The notes below the pieces were generated by a model. The model saw only the letters and a list, made by a program, of their open reading frames with translations, ran no database searches and was not told the DNA's origin. Made by a program: the position numbers and the translations under genes. Positions 25,630-34,941 of a DNA stretch of 64,000 bases are shown here, piece by piece; the stretch's first letter is position 1; each line of letters starts with the position of its first letter. This stretch comes from Streptomyces hygroscopicus subsp. hygroscopicus (lineage in GTDB: Bacteria > Actinomycetota > Actinomycetes > Streptomycetales > Streptomycetaceae), in NCBI RefSeq assembly GCF_030269125.1, contig NZ_BSSM01000003.1, positions 526,240 through 590,239 of the forward strand, written 5' to 3'.

Positions 25630-25865
25630 ATCGTCGGCACCTGGCATCGGAAACCGGTGAGGCGGGCGACGACACCCGCGCGGGCCGCGTCCGGACCGCG
25701 GAGTCGTCCTCGACCGGAGCCATCGGCCTGAGCGGTCTGGCAAGGACCGACGACGGCGAGTGGAGGGTCTTCTCGTTCATCGAGAACGGCGCGACCGCCG
25801 ATCCCACCGGAACCAAGGACGCGATGGACGGCCCAGCCGCCACCGTGAACGGCTGCTGGGCCTGA
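25630..25865 (+). pseudogene. C-terminal fragment of a D-alanyl-D-alanine carboxypeptidase (PBP4/DacB-like)
   Basis: The plus frame encodes LASETGEAGDDTRAGRVRTAES and then SSTGAIGLSGLARTDDGEWR, VFSFIENGA and DAMDGPAATVNGCWA. This is the layout around and after the KTG motif of class-C-like PBP4 enzymes (RVRTKTGSS). Here KTG has become TAE, so the active site is lost. The N-terminal 80% of the enzyme, with the SxxK Ser, is missing. It ends with TGA at 25863-25865. Confidence 0.65.
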
Positions 25866-26096
25866 GCGGCGCACCGGAACACCTGGTCACCGGCCGGGTG
25901 TTCCGGGAACCGCCCGGCAGCGGTGTCACGTCGACGGGAGGGGCGCAGTGAGCGTACGGCGCCGTCGGCATCCGTGAGGTATGCATGCTGCAGTCATCCA
26001 GACCGTCCCGCACCGGATGAGCGACGGTGTCCGGCCGCTGTCCGGCCGCTGTCCGGCCCTGGGCGGCTCCGCGCGGCGGCAGCGTCCGACGGGCCG

Positions 26097-27047
26097 TCAG
26101 CCCACAGGGATCTTCGCCACGTTCTCGGTCAGCCAGTCCTCGAAACTGCGCAGCGCCGGGTTGATCGAACGCAGCCTGCCGAGATCGCGGGCACCGGTGA
26201 ACTCGCGGTCGAAGTCGCCGTAGTACTGGAACATGTTGGCGATCTCCCGCGCCGCGGGAGTGTCGAGCGCGCGGAAGGCGTCATAGGGCACGGAGCGAAA
26301 ACGGACGGGCTCGCCGAGGGCGGCTCCCAGCTTCTCTGCGTACTGCGCGCCGGTGAGGTGGTCACCGGCCAGACGGATGGTCTCGCCGACGAACCGTTCA
26401 CCGCCCTTGAGGAGGGCGTGGGCCGTGCGGCCGATGTCGGCGACGTCGACGAGGGCCAGGAGCCTGCCGTCCTCAAAGGGCATGGTCACCGTCAGCGCAC
26501 CGTCTTCGGCGCGGCGCGGCGCGAGGGGACCGAGGAAGCCCTGGTAGTACGAGGTGGTGCTGAGGAACGTGGTGGGCACGCCGGCCCGCCTGAACAGGTG
26601 GTTGCCCGCGCCCTTGGCGTCGAAGTGCGGCACGTTGTAGCGGCCTTGGAGCACCGGCATCCGTTCGTCGTCCAGGGGAAGCAGCTCGCGGGTGTCGTCG
26701 AGGGTCGACCAGATGACGTGCCGCAGGCCCGTCGTCTCGGCCGCCCGGACCAGGACGCCGATCTCCTCGGTCTCCTTCGCCGCCGAGCCATGCGCCCAGA
26801 AGTCGGTGACGAGGAAGGCGCCGTACGCGCCGTCGAACGCCGCGTGCACGGTCGGTTCGTCATGGAAGTCGGCCCGGACCACCTCGACGCCGAGCTCGGC
26901 GAGTTCCCTGGCGGCGGGCGAACCGGGGTTCCGGGTGAGCGCTCGGACCGTGAACCGCGTGTCCGGGTCGGAGAGGAGCGACCGTACGAGACCACCGCCC
27001 TGCGCGCCTGTGGCGCCGGTCACCGCTATCACTTTCCTGGTTCCCAT
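26097..27047 (-). CDS. NmrA-like NAD(P)-binding protein
   Basis: This 316-residue Rossmann-fold protein of the NmrA/HSCARG group starts (ATG 27047) MGTRKVIAVTGATGAQGGGLVRSLL, with the GxxGxxG dinucleotide loop. It continues with VRALTRNPGSPAARELAELGVEVVRADFHD and the NmrA substrate-side region YNVPHFDAKG. It lacks YxxxK, as expected for NmrA-type redox sensors or quinone-oxidoreductase-like proteins. The in-frame Met codons upstream have no better ribosome-binding site, whereas GAGGA lies about 8 bases before 27047. It is monocistronic. Confidence 0.87.
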   Translation of the reverse strand: MGTRKVIAVTGATGAQGGGLVRSLLSDPDTRFTVRALTRNPGSPAARELAELGVEVVRADFHDEPTVHAAFDGAYGAFLVTDFWAHGSAAKETEEIGVLVRAAETTGLRHVIWSTLDDTRELLPLDDERMPVLQGRYNVPHFDAKGAGNHLFRRAGVPTTFLSTTSYYQGFLGPLAPRRAEDGALTVTMPFEDGRLLALVDVADIGRTAHALLKGGERFVGETIRLAGDHLTGAQYAEKLGAALGEPVRFRSVPYDAFRALDTPAAREIANMFQYYGDFDREFTGARDLGRLRSINPALRSFEDWLTENVAKIPVG

Positions 27048-27603
27048 GACAGCAGTCCTCATCGCCGGGAAGAACATGTGTGGCATGCACCAAGGACGCT
27101 AAGCATGGTGTCTCGGCGCGTCAACCGAGGTGGGTGGACGCGTGACGTCCTCCGACCGATGGTCCGCTTCCTCCCTGGGCCGACCCGGGGGCGCGTCCTG
27201 GGAAGTGGTGTACGGAACCCCGCCTGTCAGGGGCCGCTCCGGTCGCACCGGTGACCTCCGGGCCGAACGTGCTGCCGAGCGGCCGCTGCTGGGCGGGAGA
27301 ACGCCCGCCCGTGGCGGTGTGACATCGAGGAGACCGCGATCCCCGGGATTTGCCTCCGCACACCGGAGGCGCTCACGGCTCATGGTGCGCGACCAGGCGA
27401 TGCCTACCGTCGTCGGGGCACCCCCACCTCGTGCCCGCCCGTCAGCCTGCCCTGCGCCGACAAGGACGACCATGGCCTCGTACCTCCGTCGAAGACCTCG
27501 CGCGCGAAGGCGGGCCCACCCGCATCATGGTGTCGATCCACTGTGCGAGCCTCGGCGAGTCAAGGATCGACACGGCCCCCCGACTTTGCATAGGAGACAC
27601 TGG
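27048..27603. other. 556 bp without a convincing gene
   Basis: Open frames exist on both strands but none has family signatures or a convincing start. The last 100 bp before 27604 must hold the promoter and ribosome-binding site (AGGAG at about 27592) of the following gene. I see no repeat or hairpin worth naming. Confidence 0.4.
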
Positions 27604-28521
27604 ATGAAGCTGTCGGAGCGGAGCGGACTTGACACCGGCCCTGAGGTCGTACGTGAAGCCTTGTTCGTGCTTCGCCGCCGCATGGTGAACCGACTGGAGA
27701 AAGTGAAGCCCGAGCAGTGGTCCGCCCCCACTCGGTGTGCTGAGTGGAGTGTGCAGGACGTGGTGCGCCACTTGGTGGACTTTGGACGCTATGACATCGC
27801 AAGGCTCACCGGTAGCAGGGAACTTGCCTTCTACGAAGAACAGGTGTTCGTCCCCAGCCGCACACCTACGGCGTGGCTGACTCGGAGTGCGGGGCAGACA
27901 CCGAAAGAGACATTCGCGGCACTCGCGCGGCTCGGCCACGAGGAGTACGTGAGTTTCGGCGCCCGCATCGGCCGAGATGACACAGACCTGTCGGGTGCTG
28001 TACCCCAACGCCAGGTGCACTGGTCGGTTCGTTCGCTGCACGTGCTGTGGGACGCCTGGTTGCACGAACGGGATCTGGCGACGGTCTGCGGCCCGGCCGA
28101 ACCGGAGGACACCGACCTATTTCGTCTGGTCATCGCCTACGGGCTGCTTCTGGCTGCGGCCGTCGCGGTGAGGACAGGCCCCCTGCCGCACGCCACGGTC
28201 CTGCTGGCGGGCGCTCCGGACGCGGCGTACAGAATCGGGGGAGATCTCTGGAATGTCGAGGTGGAGACGTTGACGGCACAGGACGCCGCTACGGCCGACG
28301 GTCCACGACTGGCCGGGACCGTGCATGTGGTGCTCGACAGTCTCGCAGGCCGGGGCGCACCCCTGGCCGCCGTCCTCTCGGGTCCGGCCCCCGTGCTCGA
28401 CAGGCTGATGCAGTTCCCCCGTCTCATGGATCCTGAGACCTTCTTGAGCGCAGACGACATGGGGTGCGGAATCCTCCCGTCCTGCGGGTGCGGATCCCAC
28501 GCGGTGGCGACCTGTTCGTGA
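27604..28521 (+). CDS. Mycothiol-dependent maleylpyruvate isomerase-fold (MDMPI/DinB) protein
   Basis: This 305-residue protein has an N-terminal four-helix DinB/MDMPI domain (PEQWSAPTRCAEWSVQDVVRHLVDFGRYD). The tryptophan and histidine pattern W-S-V-x-D-V-V-x-H is that of the mycothiol-linked family, and the second metal-site region is SVRSLHVLWDAWLHERDL. The C-terminal 110 residues resemble the MDMPI/SCP-like C domain. The last 20 residues are Cys/Gly rich and probably poorly conserved. Actinobacteria use such proteins for mycothiol-dependent isomerisation or detoxification. AGGAG lies about 8 bases before the ATG. Confidence 0.8.
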   Translation: MKLSERSGLDTGPEVVREALFVLRRRMVNRLEKVKPEQWSAPTRCAEWSVQDVVRHLVDFGRYDIARLTGSRELAFYEEQVFVPSRTPTAWLTRSAGQTPKETFAALARLGHEEYVSFGARIGRDDTDLSGAVPQRQVHWSVRSLHVLWDAWLHERDLATVCGPAEPEDTDLFRLVIAYGLLLAAAVAVRTGPLPHATVLLAGAPDAAYRIGGDLWNVEVETLTAQDAATADGPRLAGTVHVVLDSLAGRGAPLAAVLSGPAPVLDRLMQFPRLMDPETFLSADDMGCGILPSCGCGSHAVATCS

Positions 28522-29030
28522 CGGGTCGTGGGACTGGCCGTCGGGTAGCACGACGCCGGGCGCACCGACCGTCCGGCACCTGGACACCGGGGTGGCCCCG
28601 TCGGCCGCTTCCCCAGGGAAGGGCCGTACTGCATGTTCGGCGACAGCGCCGATCAGGTCCCGCCCGCGACCTGTCCGATCGGCGGCTCCCGGCAGACGTG
28701 CCGGAACATCCGGGCACCAACCTGTGGCGCCGTGTCTGCGAGGGGCGGACCTGGCCCAGGTGACGGGGCATCGGATCCCACCGCGTCTCCGGCGCCGCCC
28801 CGGCCATCCGGGTCGCGACCGACTGACGCCGCCCCCACGAGCCTCGCGGCCGTGGGCTCGGCGGGTGTCACGGATGGCGTAGGAAATTTGCGGCAGGGGC
28901 GCCGCGTGCGGGCCCCGCCGGGGTGTGCGACTCACCCCGGACGGGCTCCGGCCCTTGAACCGTCGCAGCCCGTCCTCGCGTCGCGGGACCCGTCACAGAC
29001 AGAGCGACTGGGGCTGGAGGCACCCGTTCA
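28522..29030. other. 509 bp without a recognisable gene
   Basis: Several frames are open because of high GC, but none shows a family signature, a plausible start or a consistent neighbour. An aldehyde dehydrogenase scrap lies just beyond, so this is probably degenerate DNA. Confidence 0.35.
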
Positions 29031-29035
29031 GTCCC

Positions 29036-29155
29036 GCCGTCCTCGTACGGCAGCACGCACAGCACCGGCCCGAAGATCTCTTCCTGTGCCAGGACGGAAC
29101 CGTTGTCGACGTCGCAGTCCACACCGAACAGGAAGGCCCTCACCCGTTCGAGATC
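29036..29155 (-). pseudogene. Aldehyde dehydrogenase fragment
   Basis: About 40 residues of the minus strand read DVDNGSVLAQEEIFGPVLCV and then LPYEDGG, the cofactor-domain region (EEIFGPV) that follows the catalytic Cys in ALDH enzymes. The catalytic Cys and Glu regions, and the C-terminus, are absent on both sides. It is distinct from the intact ALDH at 13505. Confidence 0.6.
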
Positions 29156-29393
29156 ACTCAGCCGAGACCTGGCTCACCCGTCCACAACCTCCCCGGACAG
29201 AACACCTAGCGCCGGGCCTGATCGATGTCCGCGCGGCTTGCGGGTCGTCCCGGGCTGCACCACAGCATGCAGCCAGCGCCGTCCGTGACCATCATGCTCT
29301 CGTTGTCTCTGAACCGGGTGTCTGTGCAGGGGCGGTCTTCAGCGGCTGGAGGTGGCGTGACCGCCCTGGACGCGGATCGGGGCAGGCTTCAGG

Positions 29394-30140
29394 TCAGGGG
29401 ACGAGGACAGTGAGGGAGGTACTGGTGAGCTGGAATCCGAGCTTCTCGTAGAGGTGACGGGCAGGGTTGGCGTCACTCACCACCAGCGCGATCTCTGTGA
29501 GGCCGCAGGCCGCGCCGTCTGCCAACGTCCGGCGAAGGAGCGCAGCGCCGAGGCCGGCATAGCAGGGGTCCGGTTGGCGGAAGACCGTTGCGATCCAGGG
29601 GAGGCCGTCGCGGTTCGTGACGATGACTCCAGCGGTCACATGGTCTGCTTCGTCAACCGCCAGTGTGCTGCAGGGCATGACCGGGCCCAGCGTTTGGCCA
29701 GTCAGCAGCGGGGTCAACTGCGCTTCAAGGGCTTGCTCGTCGCTTCCGTGGTAGTGATCCGGGTGTTCGGGCGAGAACGCGGCGCGCCACGCTGGAAACA
29801 AGTGATGCGCCTGACGAGTGCAGGGCGCGAAGTGGACCCCGTCCGGAAGGCTGATGTTCGACCACTCAGGTGGGGGAGGGTCTGAGATCAGGTCGCGCTG
29901 CATGCTGTGGGCGTGGCGCATGATGCTCGCGCCGTGCTGGATCAGCTGTTCGCCAAGTTCCACGGATCCTGAGACCGCCCATCCGGACATATGGGTGAGG
30001 ATGGATGGCACGGGATCAGGGCCCACTACCTCGGCCAGGTCGGCCCAGGGATAGCTGTCGCGAGTGCCTCGGACGTAGGTCAGTACTGGCAGTCCCTCGG
30101 GGCCGGTGAGGGTCCGGCGTTGTTCATCGGGAAGCATCAC
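29394..30140 (-). CDS. GNAT-family acetyltransferase
   Basis: This 248-residue protein has a C-terminal GNAT domain (about residues 90-248). AGVIVTNRDGLPWIATVFRQPD forms the central strands, then comes an acetyl-CoA-loop-like AGLGAALLRRTLADG and the closing ALVVSDANPARHLYEKLGF with the catalytic-side Tyr. The N-terminal 90 residues form an all-alpha extension of unknown role. Codon use is slightly less GC-rich than in neighbouring genes. No operon partner is present. The substrate cannot be predicted. Confidence 0.82.
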   Translation of the reverse strand: MMLPDEQRRTLTGPEGLPVLTYVRGTRDSYPWADLAEVVGPDPVPSILTHMSGWAVSGSVELGEQLIQHGASIMRHAHSMQRDLISDPPPPEWSNISLPDGVHFAPCTRQAHHLFPAWRAAFSPEHPDHYHGSDEQALEAQLTPLLTGQTLGPVMPCSTLAVDEADHVTAGVIVTNRDGLPWIATVFRQPDPCYAGLGAALLRRTLADGAACGLTEIALVVSDANPARHLYEKLGFQLTSTSLTVLVP

Positions 30141-30230
30141 TTATGGGTGCCTGTCGATAGAAAAATCGCTTTCAGTCGCCCTATGCTCCGGTGTTCGACT
30201 GGGATGTGCAAGGGAATACGGCTGCTCTGC

Positions 30231-30640
30231 TCAGCAGCTGAACGAGGGCTTCTCCACCCATGCAGCGCTTGGGCCGGACCGGGTGAGGCGCCTGGTCACG
30301 AGGGTGATCGCAGCCAAGGTGATCAGCGTCTCCGCGCGCTGGATAAGCCTCTCGTAGTCGCGCGCATGCCCACCGGCGCTCGTCTTCCGTGCCGGCGATT
30401 TCCTTGACAGTCGCGATCTCGGCGTGCATGAGGCGGAGGCGGAAGAGGACTTCCTTCCCGGCTGCGTCGTCGTGATGGGCGGCGGGGGTGACCATGACCA
30501 GCAGGGGGCAGACCGCGGGCGGCGACGACGAGGTGGCGCTTGCGGCCGTTGATCTTCTTGCCCGCGTCGTACTTGCACAAGGGCGAGGCGGGCCTGGCCG
30601 CAGCCGCCGACATTCCGCGAGCGGTCGGCTGGGATGCGGG
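30231..30640 (-). mobile_element. IS5-family transposase remnant (frameshifted)
   Basis: The minus strand carries DAGKKINGRKRHLVV, the DDE-domain hallmark of IS5/IS112-type transposases. After a frame change comes a stretch ending RDYERLI, then AAITLVTRRLTR, the usual C-terminal end. The region between, with the second Asp (WADGGY) and the WVVERTFAW Glu motif, is lost or scrambled by at least two frameshifts. The N-terminal half is also missing. No terminal inverted repeats could be identified, so this is a dead fragment. Confidence 0.75.
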
Positions 30641-30664
30641 CCTGGCTCGGCTGGTTGCCTCCGT

Positions 30665-31171
30665 CTACTCCGGGGTCTCTTGCTCCGCGGGCAGGCTGCG
30701 CCTGATCCGATTGACCATGTTGCGGGCATCGGGAACCTGCAGCCTGGGGAACTCGAAGCTCAACACCCCTTCTTCTGCCACCCCGAGGGAGACCCGGAGC
30801 GCCTGCGCTACACCGGTGATCAGTTCCGGCTCGGACACCCAGACGATCCTGTCCAGGGCGAAGGCGTGCAGCAGCTTCCTTGGTTTGCCGACGACAACGC
30901 CCCCGATCGAGAAGACCAGCAAGCGCTGATCGGTGAGCCCAACGATGTACCGCCCCGGGAGCTGCAGTGCCGCTTCAGGAACATCGGCCCCACCGCGCGT
31001 CGTAGCCATCGCCATAGCAGCCGCGCCGGCCACTCCGCCGATCCCGAGCGCACCGCCAACCATGGTCTTGCGCACTCCGCCGGTCTTGAAGCCGAGGACG
31101 CCGTAGAGCACGCGCTCCGTCGGCAACAGCTCGCCGCCCAAGCGCTTTTCGACCTTGTCAGCCAGGGTCAT
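30665..31171 (-). CDS. Conserved hypothetical protein, PH-like fold suspected
   Basis: This 168-residue protein starts MTLADKVEKRLGGELLPTERVLYG. It has a small hydrophobic Gly/Ala-rich stretch (residues about 35-60, perhaps membrane-associated), followed by a strand-rich part (YIVGLTDQRLLVFSIG, DRIVWVSEP, LSFEFPRLQVPDARNMVNRI). The pattern LTDQRLLVF resembles bacterial PH-like domains that bind lipids or peptides. The family is not firmly recognised. It is followed by the IS5 remnant and preceded by a degraded gene, so it may be isolated accessory DNA. Confidence 0.65.
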   Translation of the reverse strand: MTLADKVEKRLGGELLPTERVLYGVLGFKTGGVRKTMVGGALGIGGVAGAAAMAMATTRGGADVPEAALQLPGRYIVGLTDQRLLVFSIGGVVVGKPRKLLHAFALDRIVWVSEPELITGVAQALRVSLGVAEEGVLSFEFPRLQVPDARNMVNRIRRSLPAEQETPE

Positions 31172-31297
31172 GTGTCGCCCTCCACCCGCCCGTCACCGGC
31201 ACACGAGGCCATGGATTCTACGCAGGCCCGACGTATGCGATCAATGCCCCTCCACCCCGAGACGGTTGATGGCGTTTGGTGGGTAGGGGGCTTGTCG

Positions 31298-31584
31298 TTC
31301 CTCGCGACGTCAGGCCGATCTGCCGGCCACCCTGGTCGCGGTGGGCCCGGCCCCGGAGGGGTTCGACCCGGACCGGCTGCGGGTTCAGGCCAGTGCGCTG
31401 CCGGACAAGCGGCGCAGGGTGGTCGCGGCCCACCTGCCGGACCTGGCAGAGGCGTTGGGGGAGTGGATGTCCCGGCTCTTCGCCGGATACATCGACAAAC
31501 GGCCGCGCCCGGCCGGGCGGGCCGCAGGCCGACGCGGCGGCCTTCACGGCGCACCTGCACGCTCGCGGCCGTCGCCTCCCGTGA
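31298..31584 (+). pseudogene. Frameshifted conserved hypothetical gene
   Basis: One frame reads PEGFDPDRLRVQASALPDKR and then VVAAHLPDLAEALGEWMSRLF with good coding character. After about KRPRP (near 31515) the sensible reading moves one frame over, to GGPQADAAAFTAHLHARGRR with a TGA at 31582-31584. No start codon with a ribosome-binding site was found. The two parts look like one small helical Streptomyces protein of about 100-150 residues, broken by a single-base change. Its function is unknown. Confidence 0.45.
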
Positions 31585-31639
31585 GTCCGAGTAGCGGCCT
31601 GCTGCCCCGGAGCACCGGCCCGCACCCTTGGGCCACCTT

Positions 31640-31690
31640 CTGCGCTGCCTGCGCTGCCTGCGCCGCCTGCGCCGCCTGCGCCGCCTGCGG
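31640..31690 (+). repeat. Short 9-bp tandem repeat
   Basis: Five consecutive units of CTGCGC(T/C)GC (two with T, then three with C) occupy 31640-31684, followed by a partial sixth. It lies outside any supported gene, just after the broken gene ending at 31584. It was probably generated by replication slippage. Confidence 0.7.
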
Positions 31691-31990
31691 CCGGGGCGCT
31701 GAGGGGGCGCGGCCGGTGCCGTGTCCCTGGGCTGCGGCGCCTCGTCGATCCCCCGCCATCGCCAACTCGCGGGAATCACCCCGCCGCGGCAGGACGGGCC
31801 GGTGCTCAGGCTTTTCGGCACGCAGGACAGGGCCGGTTCCCGTCGGCCGCGCTCGCCGGGTGGCTCACCGGCGCGCTCCGGACGCGTCATGCGAGTGCGC
31901 CAATCTCCCTCCCCGCACAGCGAGTTGACCGGTCTCCCCTACACTCGTCCCGGTCACACAGTGGCACAGGCGCATGGTGAGGGGGGCTTC

Positions 31991-32815
31991 GTGACGTACG
32001 CGGCGACGCGAACACGCGCAGGGTGGCGACATGCGGCGCTGAGCGTCTGCGGGGTACTGCTCGCGGGCTGTTCCGGCTTGAACGAGGGCGGGCACCGGAC
32101 CGGTCCGGCCGCTTCCTCCGCCGCGGTGTCCTCACCGGCCGGACAGCGCGGGACGGGCGACACCACCGCGCGCATCACGGTCGACCCCGCGCGCGTCCCC
32201 ACCACCCGGTCCTCCGCCCTCGACCTGGTCCGCGCCATCACCGCGGGTCCGGACAGCTACGGCCCGGGTTACGTCAAGCGCCGCCCGTACGAGAGCGACC
32301 CGGCCGCCTGGCCCGTCCTCGGTACCGACTGCGTCTGGCGCCAGGAGTCCCTGCCCGGCGACGTCCTCGCCACCTTCACCCGTTACAGCCGGCTGCCCGC
32401 CTCCGACTCGAGGGGCGAGGTCCGCACCGCCGCCACCGTCACCCTGCACCGCACCGTCGCGCAGGCCGACCAGGAGATGGCCGAGACACTGGAGGAGGCG
32501 CTGCGCTGCCCCGACCAGCAACTGCGTGCCACCGAGCGGATCAGCGGTCTGAACTCGGTCGGCTCCGGCTACGGCACGAACGGCAACACCACCGCCGACG
32601 ACTACCTCCTCGAGATGGGCACGTACGACGATCCGGCGCTCGGCAAGGGGGCGTCGTACTACGTCTGGAACCAGGTCCGGCTCGGTCCGGTGACGATCGC
32701 CGTCGTCGTCGAGGGCGGCAAGGGCTTCGCCCAGGGCGACCTGCTGACCGTCCAGGCACGGGCGGTGGCCGGTATGGAGACCAAGGTGCACGCCGAACTG
32801 GGGGCCCAGAAGTGA
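31991..32815 (+). CDS. Secreted lipoprotein encoded with two receptor kinases
   Basis: This 274-residue protein has a signal peptide and a lipobox (GVLLAGC, Cys about 25). A Ser/Gly/Ala linker follows, then a domain of about 220 residues with two Cys (TDCVWRQE and ALRCPDQQ) that may form a disulfide. I choose the GTG at 31991, preceded by GAGGGGGG, because it places the signal peptide correctly; the frame extends further upstream without a good start. The stop overlaps the start of the kinase gene at 32812 (GTGA), so the lipoprotein is translationally coupled to it. It may deliver or sense the ligand of the kinases. Confidence 0.8.
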   Translation: MTYAATRTRAGWRHAALSVCGVLLAGCSGLNEGGHRTGPAASSAAVSSPAGQRGTGDTTARITVDPARVPTTRSSALDLVRAITAGPDSYGPGYVKRRPYESDPAAWPVLGTDCVWRQESLPGDVLATFTRYSRLPASDSRGEVRTAATVTLHRTVAQADQEMAETLEEALRCPDQQLRATERISGLNSVGSGYGTNGNTTADDYLLEMGTYDDPALGKGASYYVWNQVRLGPVTIAVVVEGGKGFAQGDLLTVQARAVAGMETKVHAELGAQK

Positions 32816-34941
32816 CCGACCGCTCCCTGCACCCTTCCGACCCGTCCTTCGTCGGCGGCCACCGCCTGCTCGCCCGGCTGGGCGAGGGCGGCATGGGCGT
32901 CGTCTACCTCGGCCGTACGGAGTCGGGCGCGCTCGCCGCCGTCAAGGTGATCCAGGCGGGGTACGCGCACGACGAGGCCTTCCGCGCCCGTTTCCGCCGC
33001 GAGGCGAACGCCGCGCGACGCGTGGACAGCCCGTGGGTGGTCAAGGTCACCAGCGCCGACCCCGACGCCGAACAGCCCTGGCTGGCCACCGCTTTCGAGC
33101 CCGGCCCGCCCCTCGTCGACGTGGTGGGCCGGCGCGGCCCACTGCCCGTGCGGACGGTACGTCTGCTCGGCAAGATGCTGGCCCGCGCGCTCGCCGCCGT
33201 GCACGACGCCGGCCTGGTGCACCGGGACGTCAAACCGGCCAACATCCTGCTCGCCGCCGACGGCCCTCGCCTCATCGACTTCGGGATCGCCCGCTCCCTG
33301 GACGACACCGCGATCACCTCCGCGGACCTCGTCGTCGGCACTCCCGGCTTCCTGTCCCCGGAGCAGGCCACGGCCCGCGGCGACCGCCTCGGGCCCGCGA
33401 GCGACGTCTTCTCACTGGGCTGCGTGCTGGCCTACGCGGCGACCGGCCGGCCGCCCTTCGGCGGCGGCGCCGTCGACGCCCTGCTCTACCGCGTCGTCCA
33501 CGACAGCCCCGACCTCGACGGCATGGACGAGGAGCTGGAGGCCGTCCTGCTGCGCTGTCTGGCCAAGGACCCCGCCGAGCGGCCCACCGCGGCCGAACTG
33601 GACGCCGCCCTCGTGGAGGACGCGTCCCCGGGCACCGCCGAGTGGCTGCCCGCCGACGTCGTCCGCATGGTCGTCGAACGGTCGGCCGCGATGCTGGCCC
33701 TGCCCGACATCGAGGCCACGCTCGCCGAGGCGCCGCCCGAGCCCGCCCCCTCGCGCCGCAGGTTCCTCGCCGTCGCCTCCGGTGGTGCCGCGGTGCTCGC
33801 CGCGGGCGGAGGCGTGGCCGCCTGGGCCGCGCTGCGCCACGAGGCGGGCACCGGGAAGAAGCAGCCCGCCGCACCCGGCTGGGCGCTCGGTGTGCAGGCC
33901 GACCTCAGCGGTGCCGGCCGGGCGGCCGGGCGGGCCCAGGAGCAGGGAGCACGGCTCGCGGTGGAGGAGTTCAACGCCCGCCGCGACAAACCGTTCACGC
34001 TGAGGCTGAGGACCTCGGACGACGCGGGCCTGGCCGACCGTGCCGCCGCCGCGGCCCGGCGGCTTGTCGACGACCCGGACGTGCTGGCCGTGCTGGGTTC
34101 GAGCACCGACGAGACGACCCAGGCCGCGCTGCCCGAGTACGACGCGGCCCTGCTGCCCGTGATCAGCATGTCCGCCGGGCAGAACCTGTACCAGAACATC
34201 CGCTCCTTCGTACGAGGCCGTCCCCTGCACGGCACCGTCGCCATGAAACTGGCCTTCCAACTGGAAGCGACCAGTGCGGCCACCCCCGTCGGCATCCTGC
34301 TGGACCGCACCGCCGGTGACGTGTCCTGGCAGACCGTCCAGATGGTCAACTTCATCATCCGGAAATACGGCGACGCCACCCACCCCCGCGTCGTCCCCGC
34401 CGGCACGACCGACTTCGGGCCCGTCCTGAAGGACATGCACGGGGCCGGCATCAAGGCGTTCGTCTACGCCGGGCCGTTGGAGGGGGCGATCCGGGCGGCC
34501 AAGGGGCTGGCCGGCTTCGACGGGCCGAAGTACGCGGCCGAACCCGCGCTCGACCCCCGGTTCGCCGCTGAGGAGAGCGCGGTGGGCTGGACGGTCGTGG
34601 CGGCAGCGATCGGGCCCGGCGCGGCTGAGGTCCGCTCCTTCGCCCAGGCGTTCCGCAGGCGGTACGGCCGGCCACCCGGGTTCTGGGCTGCCGAGGGTTA
34701 CGACGCGGCGAACCTGCTGATACGGCAGCTCACCGCCACCAAGGGCAAGCGCCCGGCGCGCAAGGCGCTGATCGCTCCGCTGAGGGCCGCCAGGTACCAG
34801 GGCATCACCCGAAACTTCGCCTTCGACCCGAAGCTCTCGCAGCTCAGCACCCCCGCCAGTTTCGTCCACCAGGTACGCGACGGCGCCTTCCACTACCTCG
34901 GGCCCGCCCCGGACAGGGCGCCGCAGCCGAAGGGGAAGTGA
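32812..34941 (+). CDS. Receptor Ser/Thr protein kinase with extracytoplasmic type-1 periplasmic-binding domain
   Basis: This 709-residue membrane kinase has a cytosolic Hanks-type kinase at about residues 14-270. Its Gly loop is GEGGMGVVY, the ATP Lys is Lys45 in AAVKVI, the catalytic loop is HRDVKPANILL and the Mg loop is DFGIAR. A linker and one membrane helix follow (about 318-343, FLAVASGGAAVLAAGGG). From about 360 to the end there is a branched-chain amino-acid receptor-like domain (VQADLSGAGRAAG, VEEFNARRDKPF, IRSFVRGRPLHG). That domain is outside the cell and probably binds a small ligand that gates the kinase. GTG start overlaps the lipoprotein stop; the stop overlaps the next kinase start. 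Confidence 0.92.
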   Translation: MTDRSLHPSDPSFVGGHRLLARLGEGGMGVVYLGRTESGALAAVKVIQAGYAHDEAFRARFRREANAARRVDSPWVVKVTSADPDAEQPWLATAFEPGPPLVDVVGRRGPLPVRTVRLLGKMLARALAAVHDAGLVHRDVKPANILLAADGPRLIDFGIARSLDDTAITSADLVVGTPGFLSPEQATARGDRLGPASDVFSLGCVLAYAATGRPPFGGGAVDALLYRVVHDSPDLDGMDEELEAVLLRCLAKDPAERPTAAELDAALVEDASPGTAEWLPADVVRMVVERSAAMLALPDIEATLAEAPPEPAPSRRRFLAVASGGAAVLAAGGGVAAWAALRHEAGTGKKQPAAPGWALGVQADLSGAGRAAGRAQEQGARLAVEEFNARRDKPFTLRLRTSDDAGLADRAAAAARRLVDDPDVLAVLGSSTDETTQAALPEYDAALLPVISMSAGQNLYQNIRSFVRGRPLHGTVAMKLAFQLEATSAATPVGILLDRTAGDVSWQTVQMVNFIIRKYGDATHPRVVPAGTTDFGPVLKDMHGAGIKAFVYAGPLEGAIRAAKGLAGFDGPKYAAEPALDPRFAAEESAVGWTVVAAAIGPGAAEVRSFAQAFRRRYGRPPGFWAAEGYDAANLLIRQLTATKGKRPARKALIAPLRAARYQGITRNFAFDPKLSQLSTPASFVHQVRDGAFHYLGPAPDRAPQPKGK

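Noticed and set aside
31640..31690. CRISPR-like repeat array
   Set aside because: The units are only 9 bp, directly adjacent, and have no spacers; it is a simple slippage repeat.
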